Assembly (NCBI GenBank): GCA_009792885.1
Contig: WMCF01000203.1
Location: 24,182-88,181, forward strand
Direction: 5' to 3'
DNA from: Eremophila alpestris peregrina
Lineage: Eukaryota > Chordata > Aves > Passeriformes > Alaudidae
Length of the DNA stretch: 64,000 nucleotides
The translations under genes and the position numbers were made by a program. Of the stretch, positions 36,401 to 46,700 are shown piece by piece; position 1 is the first letter of the stretch; each line of letters begins with the position of its first letter. Under the pieces are notes generated by a model. That model had not been told where the DNA came from. It saw nothing but the letters and a program-made list of their open reading frames with translations, and made no database searches.

Positions 36401-38833
36401 ACATGCTAGCTATATACATCTTCATAGTTAAAGAAAATGATCATTTCCCTTTCTACTCAGATATTACTTAGACATGAAAAATTGTTGTGTACCCCCACAT
36501 TATGTACTGCTCTTGTATAGAGCTCCCCATTCATCAGCCAGAGAGAAGGGAATCCTCAGCCTCTGACATAAGAGTAGCAATAAGGAAAATAAGTTTCTTA
36601 CTCAAAACTTCTGGCTGGTCTGAAGCACTCCCAGTTCCTTACATCACTAATGAGGTGTCTTCACATATTCATCAGGTGGATGTGCTGGAGTCTCAGTTCT
36701 CACAGCTTCTACAGCAGATAAATGCCACCAGAGATTTTGAGAGTATACGACTGGCTCACGATCATTTCCTGAGTAATTTGTTGGCTCAGTCTTTCATCCT
36801 CCTAAAACCTGTAAGTAGATTTTGTTTTCACCTTTTTCTACCAGTTCTCCAAGTGCCCTAAGAAGCACAACTTTTTGAACACATATGACAAACCACATCT
36901 TTTAAAGCAGATCAGTGACAATCTCCTGCAGCACAGACTGCAATTCTAGGAGTAAGGCATAAACTGTAACTGATAATTGAATTCAGATCATCTAATTTAC
37001 TGTTGGTGAGTGTGAATGCTATATTCCTGACAGTTCTCAGGCTTATTTCAGTGTTAAGTTAATCTTAATAACTTGTATTTTATCACTATGTTTTTAGCAC
37101 AGGCTATTTTACTAAAGAGAAACAAATGAGCATAATGCTGGGAAGTGTATTCCTGAGGGACACACACTGATATGCATTAGACTAGGAAAAATACCCTTTT
37201 CTACTTAATGGGAAAAAAATAGTTCCTAAGTGGACTTAGGGTCTTTTAAATTTTGTTTATAAAATAAAATTAATTAAAAAAAAGGAAAAAGAAAAAATAG
37301 AAGTATTTTTATAAACAGCCTCACAAAAACATCTGCAAAGTTTAGTTTCAATGAAACAGTGTCTCTGTGCTCATCTATGAGGTTTTATAAAATAAAGGTG
37401 TCAGAATAGTAATTACCCAGTCAGATCAACTGATACAAAAGAAATTGCAAGGTCAGTGAACAGTGAAACCAAAGCCTTGAACCATAGCTCTTGTAGGTCT
37501 TTATCCTGCCTTCTTAATCCCAAAGCTGCAGTGATGATGTGCTGGTTGGATAGAGAAGCCAGTGTGCAACTCCTGTGCCTGTCTGGATAGTTCATGCCAC
37601 TTGCTGTTTTCCCAGAAATGTCTGCAAAAGTTTGTGGGAGGGGCAGAGAGGAGATGCAGCATAACATTTAAATCCTTTTTCCTTAGCAAACCTTTAAAAA
37701 AATGCTGTCTCAGTATCTTCCTTCCTTCCTAAGAAATACAGTATCAGCAACATCTTTGTTATGAATGCTACAACTTTTCAGGTACCTGCTTTCTCTCTCT
37801 GTTCAAACTCTGTTTCAACTACTAATTTGTACTTTTTATCCCATGTAGGTTTTCCACTGCTTAAATGAAATTCTGGATCTTTGTCATAGTTTTTGTTCTC
37901 TGGTCAGTCAGAACCTGGGCCCATTAGATGAACGGGGAGCTGCACAACTCAGCATTTTGGTGAAGGTGAATCTGTGTTTCTGTGGATCTGTTCTCCTCCC
38001 ATGCAAACATTTGCCTAAGCAGTTATCTTGGCTTTAAGAGCTATAGAGCAACAGTGAGTGTAAGCCAAGACCTTCTATGTAAGTGCTTCTAATTATTTTA
38101 ACTACTAGTTGATCAACTCTTAATCAACTCTTCTTGAGATGGAAATTCTGTGTGCACAGAGAGATGGAATGGGGGCAGATACTGGAACAGAAAGGAGGCA
38201 GAGGTTGGTACCTCAACCCTTCCTTTTGGATAAGTAACATCCAAGAGTTCTTGTGGCTCACAGCTTACCTTAGCCTGGACCACAAGCATTACATCTCTTG
38301 CAGTGATTCTTCTCTTCAGGCTGTTAAAGGACCGGGTAGGCAGAATCAGATGAGATGCTTTCCTTCTCTTCTGAGAAGGCCCAGAACTGACATCTTCACG
38401 TTTGTAGGGGTTCAGTCGTCAGTCATCGCTTCTCTTCAAGATTCTGTCCAGCGTTCGCAACCACCAGATCAACTCTGACCTGGCCCAGCTGCTGCTGCGC
38501 CTGGATTACAACAAATACTACACCCAGGCTGGAGGCACCCTGGGCAGGTAGGAACATCCTGAGGCACTTAAAGTACAAAGCCATTTCTTATTGATTGCTT
38601 CTAATTATTTTGGCTTACACTAAGTGTTGATAGATACTGATAGAAAAGTAACAGATCAGCATATGGTAATTTTTGAGTTTCCTATGCTTTCTCCCTGTTG
38701 AGATTCTTTTGGCAGAAAGTTGAACAAGCTGCTAGCTCATATTGCCCAAACAATGCTGGTGTGGGTTGGTAAAGGGAGTTACTTTCAACATGTATTTAAT
38801 ACTGTACCTTTCTCTTGCAGTTTTGGCGTTTAA
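27348..38833 (+). CDS. TUBGCP4: TUBGCP4, gamma-tubulin complex component 4 (complete, 18 coding exons)
   Basis: GCP4 is a structural subunit of the gamma-tubulin ring complex, which nucleates microtubules at centrosomes. Coding exons: 27348-27425, 27533-27661, 28225-28347, 28706-28759, 29187-29243, 29791-29870, 30523-30724, 32434-32599, 33142-33266, 33923-33973, 34355-34460, 34773-34880, 35115-35253, 35719-35896, 36676-36810, 37849-37965, 38408-38547 and 38821-38833. They total 2001 nt, giving 666 residues plus TAA, matching the usual family length of about 666-667. The N-terminal GRIP1 half (exons 1-9) mediates lateral contacts. The C-terminal GRIP2 half (about exons 10-18) binds gamma-tubulin. 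The start MIHELLLALSGYPG is the conserved family N-terminus. Identity to mammalian GCP4 (recalled) is very high, with no frameshift or stop. The C-terminus is SFGV where human has SFGM. Confidence 0.98.
27533..27661 (+). CDS. TUBGCP4: TUBGCP4 exon 2
   Basis: 129 nt, 43 codons. It carries the conserved PFLHPSETSVLNRLCRLGTD and ends HVQQQ. The acceptor is CTTCCAG and the donor GTGCGG. Confidence 0.97.
28225..28347 (+). CDS. TUBGCP4: TUBGCP4 exon 3
   Basis: 123 nt, 41 codons: GGLHGIYLRAFCTGLDSVLQ, then PYRQALLDLEQE. This is the start of the GRIP1 region. The donor is GTAAAG. Confidence 0.98.
28706..28759 (+). CDS. TUBGCP4: TUBGCP4 exon 4
   Basis: 54 nt, 18 codons (FLADPHLSISHVNYSLDQ), phase 0-0. 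The donor is GTATGT. Confidence 0.97.
29187..29243 (+). CDS. TUBGCP4: TUBGCP4 exon 5
   Basis: 57 nt, 19 codons (FQLLFPSVMVMVEQIKTQK), phase 0-0. The acceptor is CTGCAG. Confidence 0.97.
29791..29870 (+). CDS. TUBGCP4: TUBGCP4 exon 6
   Basis: 80 nt encoding IHGCQILEAVHKHSCGGLPP and VRSALEK, with the Lys codon split across the junction. The donor is GTATGT. Confidence 0.97.
30369..30398. repeat. A/AT simple repeat
   Basis: A run of A followed by a short (AT)n tract in TUBGCP4 intron 6. Confidence 0.8.
30523..30724 (+). CDS. TUBGCP4: TUBGCP4 exon 7
   Basis: 202 nt. It encodes ILAVCHGVMYKQLSAWMLHG and the strongly conserved LLLDQHEEFFIKQGPSSGNV, then the acidic PEEDEDDLGIGGLTGKQL loop. The donor is GTAAGA. 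Confidence 0.98.
30725..32433 (+). other. TUBGCP4 intron 7
   Basis: The largest TUBGCP4 intron (1.7 kb). No repeat, RNA gene or extra exon was recognised. The last 210 bases happen to be open in frame with exon 8, which looks fortuitous. Confidence 0.75.
32434..32599 (+). CDS. TUBGCP4: TUBGCP4 exon 8
   Basis: 166 nt encoding RLIEEENMLAPSLKQFSLRV and YIPVRVAEKILFVGESVQMF. The family signature YIPxxxAxKILFxGES is visible. The donor is GTAAGG. Confidence 0.98.
33142..33266 (+). CDS. TUBGCP4: TUBGCP4 exon 9
   Basis: 125 nt encoding GSILKNQEDTFAAELHRLKQ, then SLVDFESVVDWIRSTVAE. The acceptor is GCACAG and the donor GTGAGC. Confidence 0.98.
33923..33973 (+). CDS. TUBGCP4: TUBGCP4 exon 10
   Basis: 51 nt, 17 codons (HLWKLMVEESDLLGQLK), phase 0-0. 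The donor is GTAATG. Confidence 0.97.
34355..34460 (+). CDS. TUBGCP4: TUBGCP4 exon 11
   Basis: 106 nt encoding IIKDFYLLGRGELFQAFIDT, the start of the GRIP2 region. The FYLLGRGELFQ block is the GRIP family motif. Confidence 0.98.
34773..34880 (+). CDS. TUBGCP4: TUBGCP4 exon 12
   Basis: 108 nt encoding DVNIAFQQSAHKVLLDDDNL and HLTIEYHGKEHK. The donor is GTATCT. Confidence 0.98.
35115..35253 (+). CDS. TUBGCP4: TUBGCP4 exon 13
   Basis: 139 nt. A variable Ser/Pro/Glu-rich loop is followed by the conserved GWAALGLSYKVQWPLHILFT. The donor is GTAAGT. Confidence 0.98.
35719..35896 (+). CDS. TUBGCP4: TUBGCP4 exon 14
   Basis: 178 nt encoding YNVVFKYLLSVRRVQAELQH and HMAFLVDNLQYYLQ, a core part of the gamma-tubulin-binding GRIP2 domain. 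The donor is GTCAGT. Confidence 0.98.
36676..36810 (+). CDS. TUBGCP4: TUBGCP4 exon 15
   Basis: 135 nt, 45 codons: VDVLESQFSQLLQQINATRD, then the conserved AHDHFLSNLLAQSFILLKP. The donor is GTAAGT. Confidence 0.98.
36811..37848 (+). other. TUBGCP4 intron 15
   Basis: 1.0 kb AT-rich intron. It contains an A-rich stretch near 37258-37300 and nothing else recognisable. Confidence 0.75.
37849..37965 (+). CDS. TUBGCP4: TUBGCP4 exon 16
   Basis: 117 nt, 39 codons: VFHCLNEILDLCHSFCSLVS and then GPLDERGAAQLSILVK. The acceptor is ATGTAG and the donor GTGAAT. Confidence 0.98.
38408..38547 (+). CDS. TUBGCP4: TUBGCP4 exon 17
   Basis: 140 nt encoding GFSRQSSLLFKILSSVRNHQ and LLLRLDYNKYYTQAGGTLG. The acceptor is TTTGTAG and the donor GTAGGA. 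Confidence 0.98.
38821..38833 (+). CDS. TUBGCP4: TUBGCP4 exon 18 (stop codon)
   Basis: Thirteen coding bases complete a split Ser codon and add FGV and TAA at 38831-38833. The acceptor is CTTGCAG. The 3'UTR follows. Confidence 0.95.
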
Positions 38834-39354
38834 GCACTAATGGCCTTTCCTTGAGGCTGTGACTATTGATGCACCAAGCACTGGAGACTGGTGGAGACAG
38901 TTGGAGAGTTTGCACTCAATGGATTTTTCTTTGTAGTTGGCTTTTGCCTGGTGAACTGTTTCAGAGGGAATTCGTAGGAATGGCCATGTATGTGAGGCTG
39001 CCCAGTGATTACAGAAAGCTATTCCATTTCTTCTGAACTCATAAAAACATGCTTTCTGCAGCCCTGCATGTACCTATGAGTGCTTCCAGAGAGGCAGTCT
39101 GAATCTTTTCAGAAAGTGAAAAAACCAGAATTATGATGTCTGGACTCTTCAGCTGGACTATGCTCCACTTCAAGTTCAAGTATGGAGGGAGTGATCTTGT
39201 TCTTGACTATGAATGAAGTTTTGGCTGTATTCAGAAGTTCCACTTGTGTAGTAAGCTGATTTACAGCACACAACATCTGCTAATCAAATACCACCAGATA
39301 AATGAAACAGCAGTAGCAATCTTCAATTGAAGTGAAGGGGGAGGGAAAAATAAA
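38834..39354 (+). other. TUBGCP4 3'UTR (to the first AATAAA)
   Basis: Untranslated sequence after the stop codon. AATAAA hexamers occur at 39349-39354, and further on at 39974-39979 and 40089-40094. Which is used cannot be told from sequence. Confidence 0.6.
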
Positions 39355-39569
39355 TAGATTTTTAAAATCTCTTCTCATGCAGTGCACTAGTCTAGTATAC
39401 GTGTATAGGTCGTGGAGACACTGTTGATATCACAGGCTTTCTCTACACAATGTAATAGTTTATGTGCTAAAATTACCTTGGCCAAGGCAGGAGCTGGGCC
39501 CTGCTTGAGTAGAGAGCGCCCTCTGCCGGCGGAGAGGTGCTAATGCGCTGTTCACCCTGTGACCCTCTC

Positions 39570-39925
39570 ACCCTGCACCGAGCTCACCTGTGCACCGAGC
39601 TCACCTGTACCGAGCTCACCTGTACCGAGCTCACCTGTACCGAGCTCACCTGTACCGAGCTCACCTGTACCGAGCTCACCTGCACTGCTCATCTGTGCCA
39701 CGCTCACCTGCACCGAGCTCACCTGTACTGCTCATCTGTGCCACGCTCACCTGCACCGAGCTCNNNNNNNNNNNNNNNNNNNNNNNNNNNNNNNNNNNNN
39801 NNNNNNNNNNNNNNNNNNNNNNNNNNNNNNNNNNNNNNNNNNNNNNNNNNNNNNNNNNNNNNNCGCTCACCTGCACCGAGCTCACCTGCACTGCTCATCT
39901 GTGCCGCGCTCACCTGCGCCCCTCT
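39570..39925. repeat. Minisatellite between TUBGCP4 and TP53BP1, interrupted by an assembly gap
   Basis: Tandem 15-base units (CGAGCTCACCTGTAC) repeated about six times from 39595, passing into a longer composite unit that mixes TGCACTGCTCATCTGTGCCA with CGCTCACCTGCACCGAGCTC. Thirteen CACCTG hexamers are visible outside the gap. Ns fill 39764-39863, and the 20 bases before and after the gap are identical. It lies at the TUBGCP4 3' end, between its first and second AATAAA. Confidence 0.95.
39764..39863. other. Assembly gap (100 N)
   Basis: Run of N inside the minisatellite. Exactly 100 Ns suggests a default placeholder length. Confidence 0.99.
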
Positions 39926-40431
39926 CATTCCAGACTATTTAGAATGCTACTGGTGATTGTCCTATGAAACCCAAATAAAAATATCTTGTCATGCAGTTAT
40001 ATGGGGTATTGTCAATGTCTGCATCCCCGTGCAAAGGGAATGGCGTGGCATGGCCTTGTCTGTCATGTGTCTGGCAGGAAGTAGCAAAAATAAAATGATA
40101 CTTTGTCCAAGAAATTCTTAGCACTCACTTCAGCAGCACCTTAATGAAATTAATGGAAAATAACAACAGCAAACTGGAGGAATACACAACATGGTATTCT
40201 TCCAACAAAAAAATGCCACTGCCCTGAACTTCTGCTAGTGGAAAACACCCCTTTCCTCTGTAGCTGACTTTGTGTTGAGCTCAGGCTTTACTCAAAGCAC
40301 ACACTAGTGCTACTCAGGTCAGAGAAAGGTAAGCATTTCTTTTTGTCCCTGCACTCCTTTCCTGAAGGCATTGCCCTTGAATAAGTTCAGATAAATGAAG
40401 AGTACCAGCAGATACCACAAGAGATCAAACA

Positions 40432-40437
40432 TTTATT
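40432..40437 (-). terminator. Probable TP53BP1 polyadenylation signal (AATAAA, minus strand)
   Basis: TTTATT on the plus strand reads AATAAA on the minus strand, 123 bases past the TP53BP1 stop codon. It is the first such hexamer downstream of the stop, giving a short 3'UTR. Confidence 0.6.
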
Positions 40438-40559
40438 TAATCATAAAAGTCCAGATAAAACTATGTACAATAATCCATGCATACTGCCCAATTCACAAAC
40501 ATTTAAAACCTGTTTAAAACACAGTCTGCACGACAGTTGGACAGCAGGGCAGAGTTCAT

Positions 40560-40747
40560 TCAGTGAGGGACATAGTCATGTTTGTATTTTGGATGCTGCT
40601 TGTAGCCTACTCTCTCCCCAGCAATCAGACTCTGGATCACCCACTCCTGTGAGACAACAGGCAGCCGTAAAGCTTCTGCACACTTCAGGACACCAACTGG
40701 GCAGGAACAATCAGTCACCACCACATCATAAACACCTAAAGCAACAT
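40560..40747 (-). CDS. TP53BP1: TP53BP1 last coding exon (BRCT2, stop codon)
   Basis: 188 nt: LGVYDVVVTDCSC, AEALRLPVVSQEWVIQSL (the BRCT2 canonical Trp) and YKQHPKYKHDYVPH, then TGA at 40562-40560. Confidence 0.98.
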
Positions 40748-43700
40748 CTGTACAGGAGAAAAGACAGGCATCTGTCAGGTGAAGAAAGAGGATTCTGCTC
40801 TGCAACAGAACATCCATCATAAAGTATGGAATGCAAAATTATTTGGTTTGAGAGGGACCTTAAAGCTCATCTCATTCCACCTCCTGCCAAGAATGGGGAC
40901 GGCTTCCACTGGACCAGGTTGCTTCAAGCCCCATCCAACCTGGCAGATCAGTGTTTCACCACTAAGAATCACTCTCGGGTCTTCTCATTGCTAAGCAGTG
41001 AATTGTCATTGTAAAACTTCAGACACACCTACAGCAATCCAGCACCTCACAAGTAAATACTCCTTTTAGTCCAGATAAAAATAAGGAGAAAACCAGCAGC
41101 CAACAGTGTAGGCATGACCTTGAGTCCTGACCTCAGGCTGTGAGTGCTAGGGCCTGCATCACATGTGGGGAGGGAGAGACACTCAAGTTCAGAAGGACAA
41201 GGGAAGCACAATTTGAGAGACCAACAGAAGGTTCAGGAGCAACTCCTGCCTATTTCCCCTTTTCCACACAGGCTGGAAGCTGATGGCTTGTGTTCTGAAT
41301 TGCTGCAGCATCTCCTCTGCAGGACAGGTCTCCGAGATGTAATCTGAGTACAGATTACATTCCAGTAGCAAGCATCTGCCCTTTGCCCTCCCTTCTGCTT
41401 ACAGACAACCTTGTAAATCATTCCACGTGGTTTGCAACCATACTAAAGACCACAGTGGCACAGAATTCCCTGAGAAACTTTGAGTACCTTTGTTGTGAGC
41501 ATTTGAGTAATGCTGCTTAACAGACGCTGCTCCCCCTGTCATGAGAACTTCAGACCACAGATCCAGGAAGTTCTCTTGCTGGTCTGACACCAGGAGAACC
41601 TTCAGGTTATGGAATGGGTTTTCTCGTGGATGCCTGTGAAGAGAAATGCAGACTGGAAAGAATACCCAGTAGTCCAGTCACCTGATTTGCTCCCTTATGT
41701 GTATTTTGAGTATCTTGCATACAATGACCCACTCTCTTACCACCCTTCCTGAAGTACTTGGAGTGACTATCCTTTGTTTATAGAGTAACACAGAGCTAGA
41801 CAGTGTTGGTGGCGTGTGTGTGTATCCAAAGTTAAGCTGAACTCTTCCCTAATCCTGAACCACCTTTTTTGTGCAAATCTAAATTGCTTCCATTTTGACA
41901 GGGCTGAGCAAGGAGGCATCAGTCTCCTGCCCAAAAGCCTATCTATGAATTTGTGTCTGCCCTCAGCTTGCCTAAGGACTCTGATTTCCTCTGTCATCAC
42001 AGATCAGACTGACTGGATTAGACTCCACAGAAAATGCAGAAGCCAGCTTCAAAACTGGCTAGATTCAAACAGCTAGCTTCCCTTTTCAAGGGAAAAGGAA
42101 GGTAACATAGTGTTGATCTCCTTCATCCATTTCTGAGCAGTTGGAGAAATTAGCCAAGGGTGTGGGAAGCCTTGTCTGGATTCTGCCTTCCCCATGAGAA
42201 GTCTGACACTTTCCTTACTTCCAGGGAGAGTCTCTTTTTTGTGTATAAGCCACCCAAATGTACCTTGGCATTAGAGGTCGTTGTAAATCCAAGGAAAGAG
42301 ATGGAAATGCTGTTCCTATATGGAAGGGAAAGTATAGGGAGCAGAACTGAGGTCCCCTTCAGTGTTTGTAGCTATTCCAGAGTGTCCCAACTGTACCAGG
42401 TCTCTCCAGAGTCTAGACCCAGGCCACGGTTACTCACCACTCCAGCAGTTTCTGTTCCTGGAGGCTATATCCAGCTGGCAGGAGGTAATTCCTGTAATTC
42501 TGAAGCTGGTTGGCATGGCAGCTGTCATGGACCCAGATGTGGGACACACAGGGGATCCCTCTGGCAAGGCACAGCAGGTACTTGCGCGTGCGGCAGTGCT
42601 GGTCCGCGATCAGGAGGCACTGGTACGCTGCACTGCACTGCGGGGGCAAAGGAGCCATGGGAACAGAGAGCTGGCAAAAACCCCCCAAAACACCCTGCTG
42701 CTGAACAGTTCAAAGCAGAAAACAACTGAAACCCTTGATTTTCACAGCCACATTATGTGAAAGGTGAATTAGATAAAGGTAGTACTGATTTCAGAATCTC
42801 TTTAATAAAATCCTTTTCCAAGCTCTGCAGTTTGCAGGCAAAAACTCTGCCTAGTCATTTGAGTATCATAGCTCTTCCAGTTCAGACAAAGAGGTGATTT
42901 ACCTTTTAGTCTGGGACTCAGTAAGTCAGCAGACAAGACTGCTTCCTCAAGCAAGATGTTCCAAAAACAATTTACCCTCTTTATTTAAAAAAAAAAAAAA
43001 AGTAAAGGTAAAAGCCACAGTAAATTACAGTAGTTGTCCAAGTGAAGAGCTCTGCCTCTAAGTGTTCCAAGGCACACAGCTGTGGTGGGACCACATCTGG
43101 AGTACTTCATCCACTCTCAGGGTCTGCAGTTTACCAAAAACACCAGACATGGGGGAGCAGGTCCAGCCAAGGACCACAAAGAGGCATTGGAACACCTGGG
43201 AGAGCTGAGCTTGTAAAGATCAGAAAGGGAGGTCTTAGGTGGTCTTTTTAATGCAAATTCATGACTGATATGAGGGTGTACAAAAGATGCAGCCAGACTT
43301 CTCAGTGTTACCCACTCAAAGGACAAGAATCAACAGTTACAAACTGAAATACAAGAAATTCCTTTTTTTTTCCTCCTAATTGGATCAAGCTGCTCAGAGA
43401 GGTTCTGGTGTTTCTATCCTTGACAACACTCAGAACACAACTGGACAAGGACCTAAGCAATCTGCTCCATTTGAACCCACTTTCAGCAGAGCAGTTAGAC
43501 AAGGTAAACTCTAGAAATTCCTTCTAATCTCAACTTTCTGTGACTGTTGTTCTAGATCAGGAAGTGAACCCTTACCTGGGTTTCATTGAAGTCTTCCAGG
43601 ATGTAGCCAGCTCCTGCTCGCAGCTGTTGTGCTATGTAACGTTTGTCATACGGAGTCACCTCTAAAAAATCTACAGCACAAAGTTACATTTTTGACTATA

Positions 43701-46700
43701 ATCTATCTGCTTATGTTCCTATACCTCCATCTACAAAGCCCTCATCCATTCCAGTAAGGGATCCCAGCCATCCTCCCAAGAATAACTAGAGAAAATCATT
43801 GAAAGAGTTAAAAAAATGGGCAGTAGAAAGGGCAGCAGAAAGTGCAGCACACTTGATAGCCAGGCGAGCACCTTGTCACTTCCTGGACTACATGAAACAT
43901 GACAGCAGCAAAGGCCAACTGGAGCAATCCACACATGCTTTTAAGTCCTATGCTTGCCAGCACTCTACCTTATCTCTCAAAACCTTCTTTCTAACATGAT
44001 ACTATTGTGACACTGCTGATCTCACCAATTGTCACACCTTTCTCAGCTTGCTGAACAGGCCTATGATCATCACTGAGGTTTGTCACATCTTAGGCCACAA
44101 GTTGGTTAACTCAGAGACTGAGTCTTAGGTCCTTTCTGCAAAGGACTGAAGAGCAAAAGGGTAAACAAGCACTTACACAAATGTCTGATCAGACAGCATC
44201 CAGCATTTTCCCTAAAGATACAGCATTTCACTTGAAAATGCAATGGGTAAAATTTGCCTCACCTTCCTCCTCCTCACTGCTCCCCGTGGGACCATCTGAT
44301 GGCTTCTGGTGATTGTCCAATTTGTCACTTGGTGTTGCCATGGTGAGAAGAAAGGCATAGCCCAAAAAGAGGGTCTTATTGTGGGGCAAGGGTCCATGGT
44401 CTCCCTGCAGTACTGGGGGATCTGCAGCATCCAGACCTTCACCAGTGCCTACAAACTCTCCACCTCTCACTGCCCCTGCAGAGAGACAGAAGCACCATAA
44501 GTCCTCAAAAGTTATGTCTAACCTGGGGCACCTGTTCAACTCAGACTTTTGGCTGCAGGAGATAGAGAGGCAGGACTGGGCTAGGATTACAGTAGGCTAA
44601 GTAGGGATCTTTTATGCTTTTGGTTGCAAAGAATCTTCAAACCAAAACATGAAGGACTAATGGGACAAGTCTGCAAGTCTTATCAACATCCTGAAACAAC
44701 ATTGACTGCTGTGAGGAGTCCCTGTAACAGCTTTCAGGACTGACTAAAGTGATAAGAAAGGAAAAAGACAAATCACATCAATAAAGTCAAAACATTTCTA
44801 AAAGGTGGAACTGAAAAGATGGCAAGTAAATACTCAGACTATGCTAAAATACCTCTGGCTGCTGAATGCATCCAGGGAGAATCAGTCTCAAACCATGCAG
44901 AACACAAAAAAAGCAATCTCATCTACTTTTTAGTTATGGAAAGTAGAAAGATCAATTACAGAAAAAGAAGTGAGGAAAAAACTAAATGAATGCAGGTTCT
45001 CACCAGGCTTTGTCACTGCTGACTTGCGGCCACGTTTAGCTGGGGATCTCTCATCCTCAGAAGGGATCAGCTTCCTTTTCCCAGACAGTGACTCTGCTGG
45101 GACACGGGGACTCTCCTGCCCTTTACGAGTGGGAGTTGTGCTGCTGCTGGAGGTGCTGGGAGAGCCAAGGTTACTGCGTCTCTTCCTCTTCCCCTCCACC
45201 AGATTATCTGCAGCACAGTATGCAGGGATTGGTCATGGGCTGTCACCCTGCCTCTGTACAGAAGTGGCTGAACTCAATAGTACCTAGAAGATACACACCA
45301 CCACCCTCTGACAGGAAAGCAAGAAAAAGAATATATCTTTCTTCTCAAGCCCTGCTTGTCTGTTTTCCTCCCAGTGCTGCTAGGACTCTGTATCACAGCA
45401 GCCATCCTTCAAGTGTGTGTAAGTAGGGCAAGCATCACTGTCCTTGAAGCAGACCACTTTCCACAAGCCAGTCAATACCCCTAAGTCTCCGATGCCAAAC
45501 AATAAAAGGATCTCAAAGAACTCACTCTAAAGTACCAAAAGCATCACTGAATACCCAGAAACATTTAAACACTGGCAGTGATCAGGTACTAGAGTTACCT
45601 CCAAGGCACAAGACACAGAACAGCAGTCAGCAGCACCTTTCCTTACCAAGACTGATGTCAGCTGCCTTGGTCAGGGGAGTGGCAGGTTCATAAGGACCAA
45701 GCCCAAACTGCTCCCTGAGCTTATTTCCTTGTTCCAGAGACAGGATAACAGCCTTGCGTTTGTACCACTTCCTCTGGCCTTCCTTCTCAATGCAGTAGTA
45801 CAGCTCTCCAGACTCCTTACGGTGTCCCTTCACCACACCTGACAAGACAGCAAGCAACAGCTGTCAGCCAACCACACCCAGGCTTCTCATCCTCCTGGAA
45901 CAAGCACCCATTCCCCACCACATTCAGCAGCTCAGAAAACCAAAGGAAGGAGGAAACTCAAGCACTGCTCTTACCTGCACTGAAGTACTCATCCTCAGAG
46001 AGTGCAGTCACCTCTGTCTCCAGTGGGATAGGATCACAGAGCAAAATGTCTTTTCCTAGCACATCACACTCATATCCATCATCAAAGAGCAGCTTGTACT
46101 TTCCAGCTCCAACGTCTCGGGTAATCGTCCCAGAATAAAAGTACCCATTTGAGGACCACTTTGCTACAACCCTGAGGCCCACAAAGCTGCTCCCAGGGGA
46201 TGAGTCAGCACAGTCCAGAGGAGCAGTCACCACTTGTAATGGGATTTCTGGAGAGTCACTTCGACGTAAGGCACAGAAGCCAGCAGTGTCAGATTTCTCC
46301 CCTCCATCTGGCAGGTGGACTGAACGAGTCAAGGATCTCTCCTCAGGTGATGCTGTAGTTGAGAGATCCTCCATACCTGGCACTCCAGCTAAATCTCTGT
46401 GGAAAAAAGCAATCCCAGATAGGGGAGGAAGGAAAAAAAAAAAAAAGAGACAAAAAGGATTCCCAGAAGACTCTGAAAACACAATTACTAAGTATAAAAT
46501 ACTTGGGTGAGGTGCTTGCAGCTGCTACAGCATATCACTAAAAACTAACTTCCAAAATACTCAGTACTCCTTTTCCTCCAGGACACTAAGACAGAAGTTC
46601 CCCATTCTCTTTCTTGCAATAAATTGAAGTTACAGTCTCCTTTTTCCAGGGTACCTTGTTGCTGCTGTTCGAGATGGTGGGCGTCCTCTCCTTCCTCGCC

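Noticed and set aside
39537..39967. Three overlapping open frames and CRISPR-like regular spacing at the second minisatellite
   Set aside because: The repeats are directly tandem with no unique spacers, the host is a vertebrate, and the frames cross Ns.
42160..42760. Plus-strand open frames of 189 and 132 codons
   Set aside because: They are shadows on the opposite strand of the TP53BP1 BRCT exon 42438-42637.
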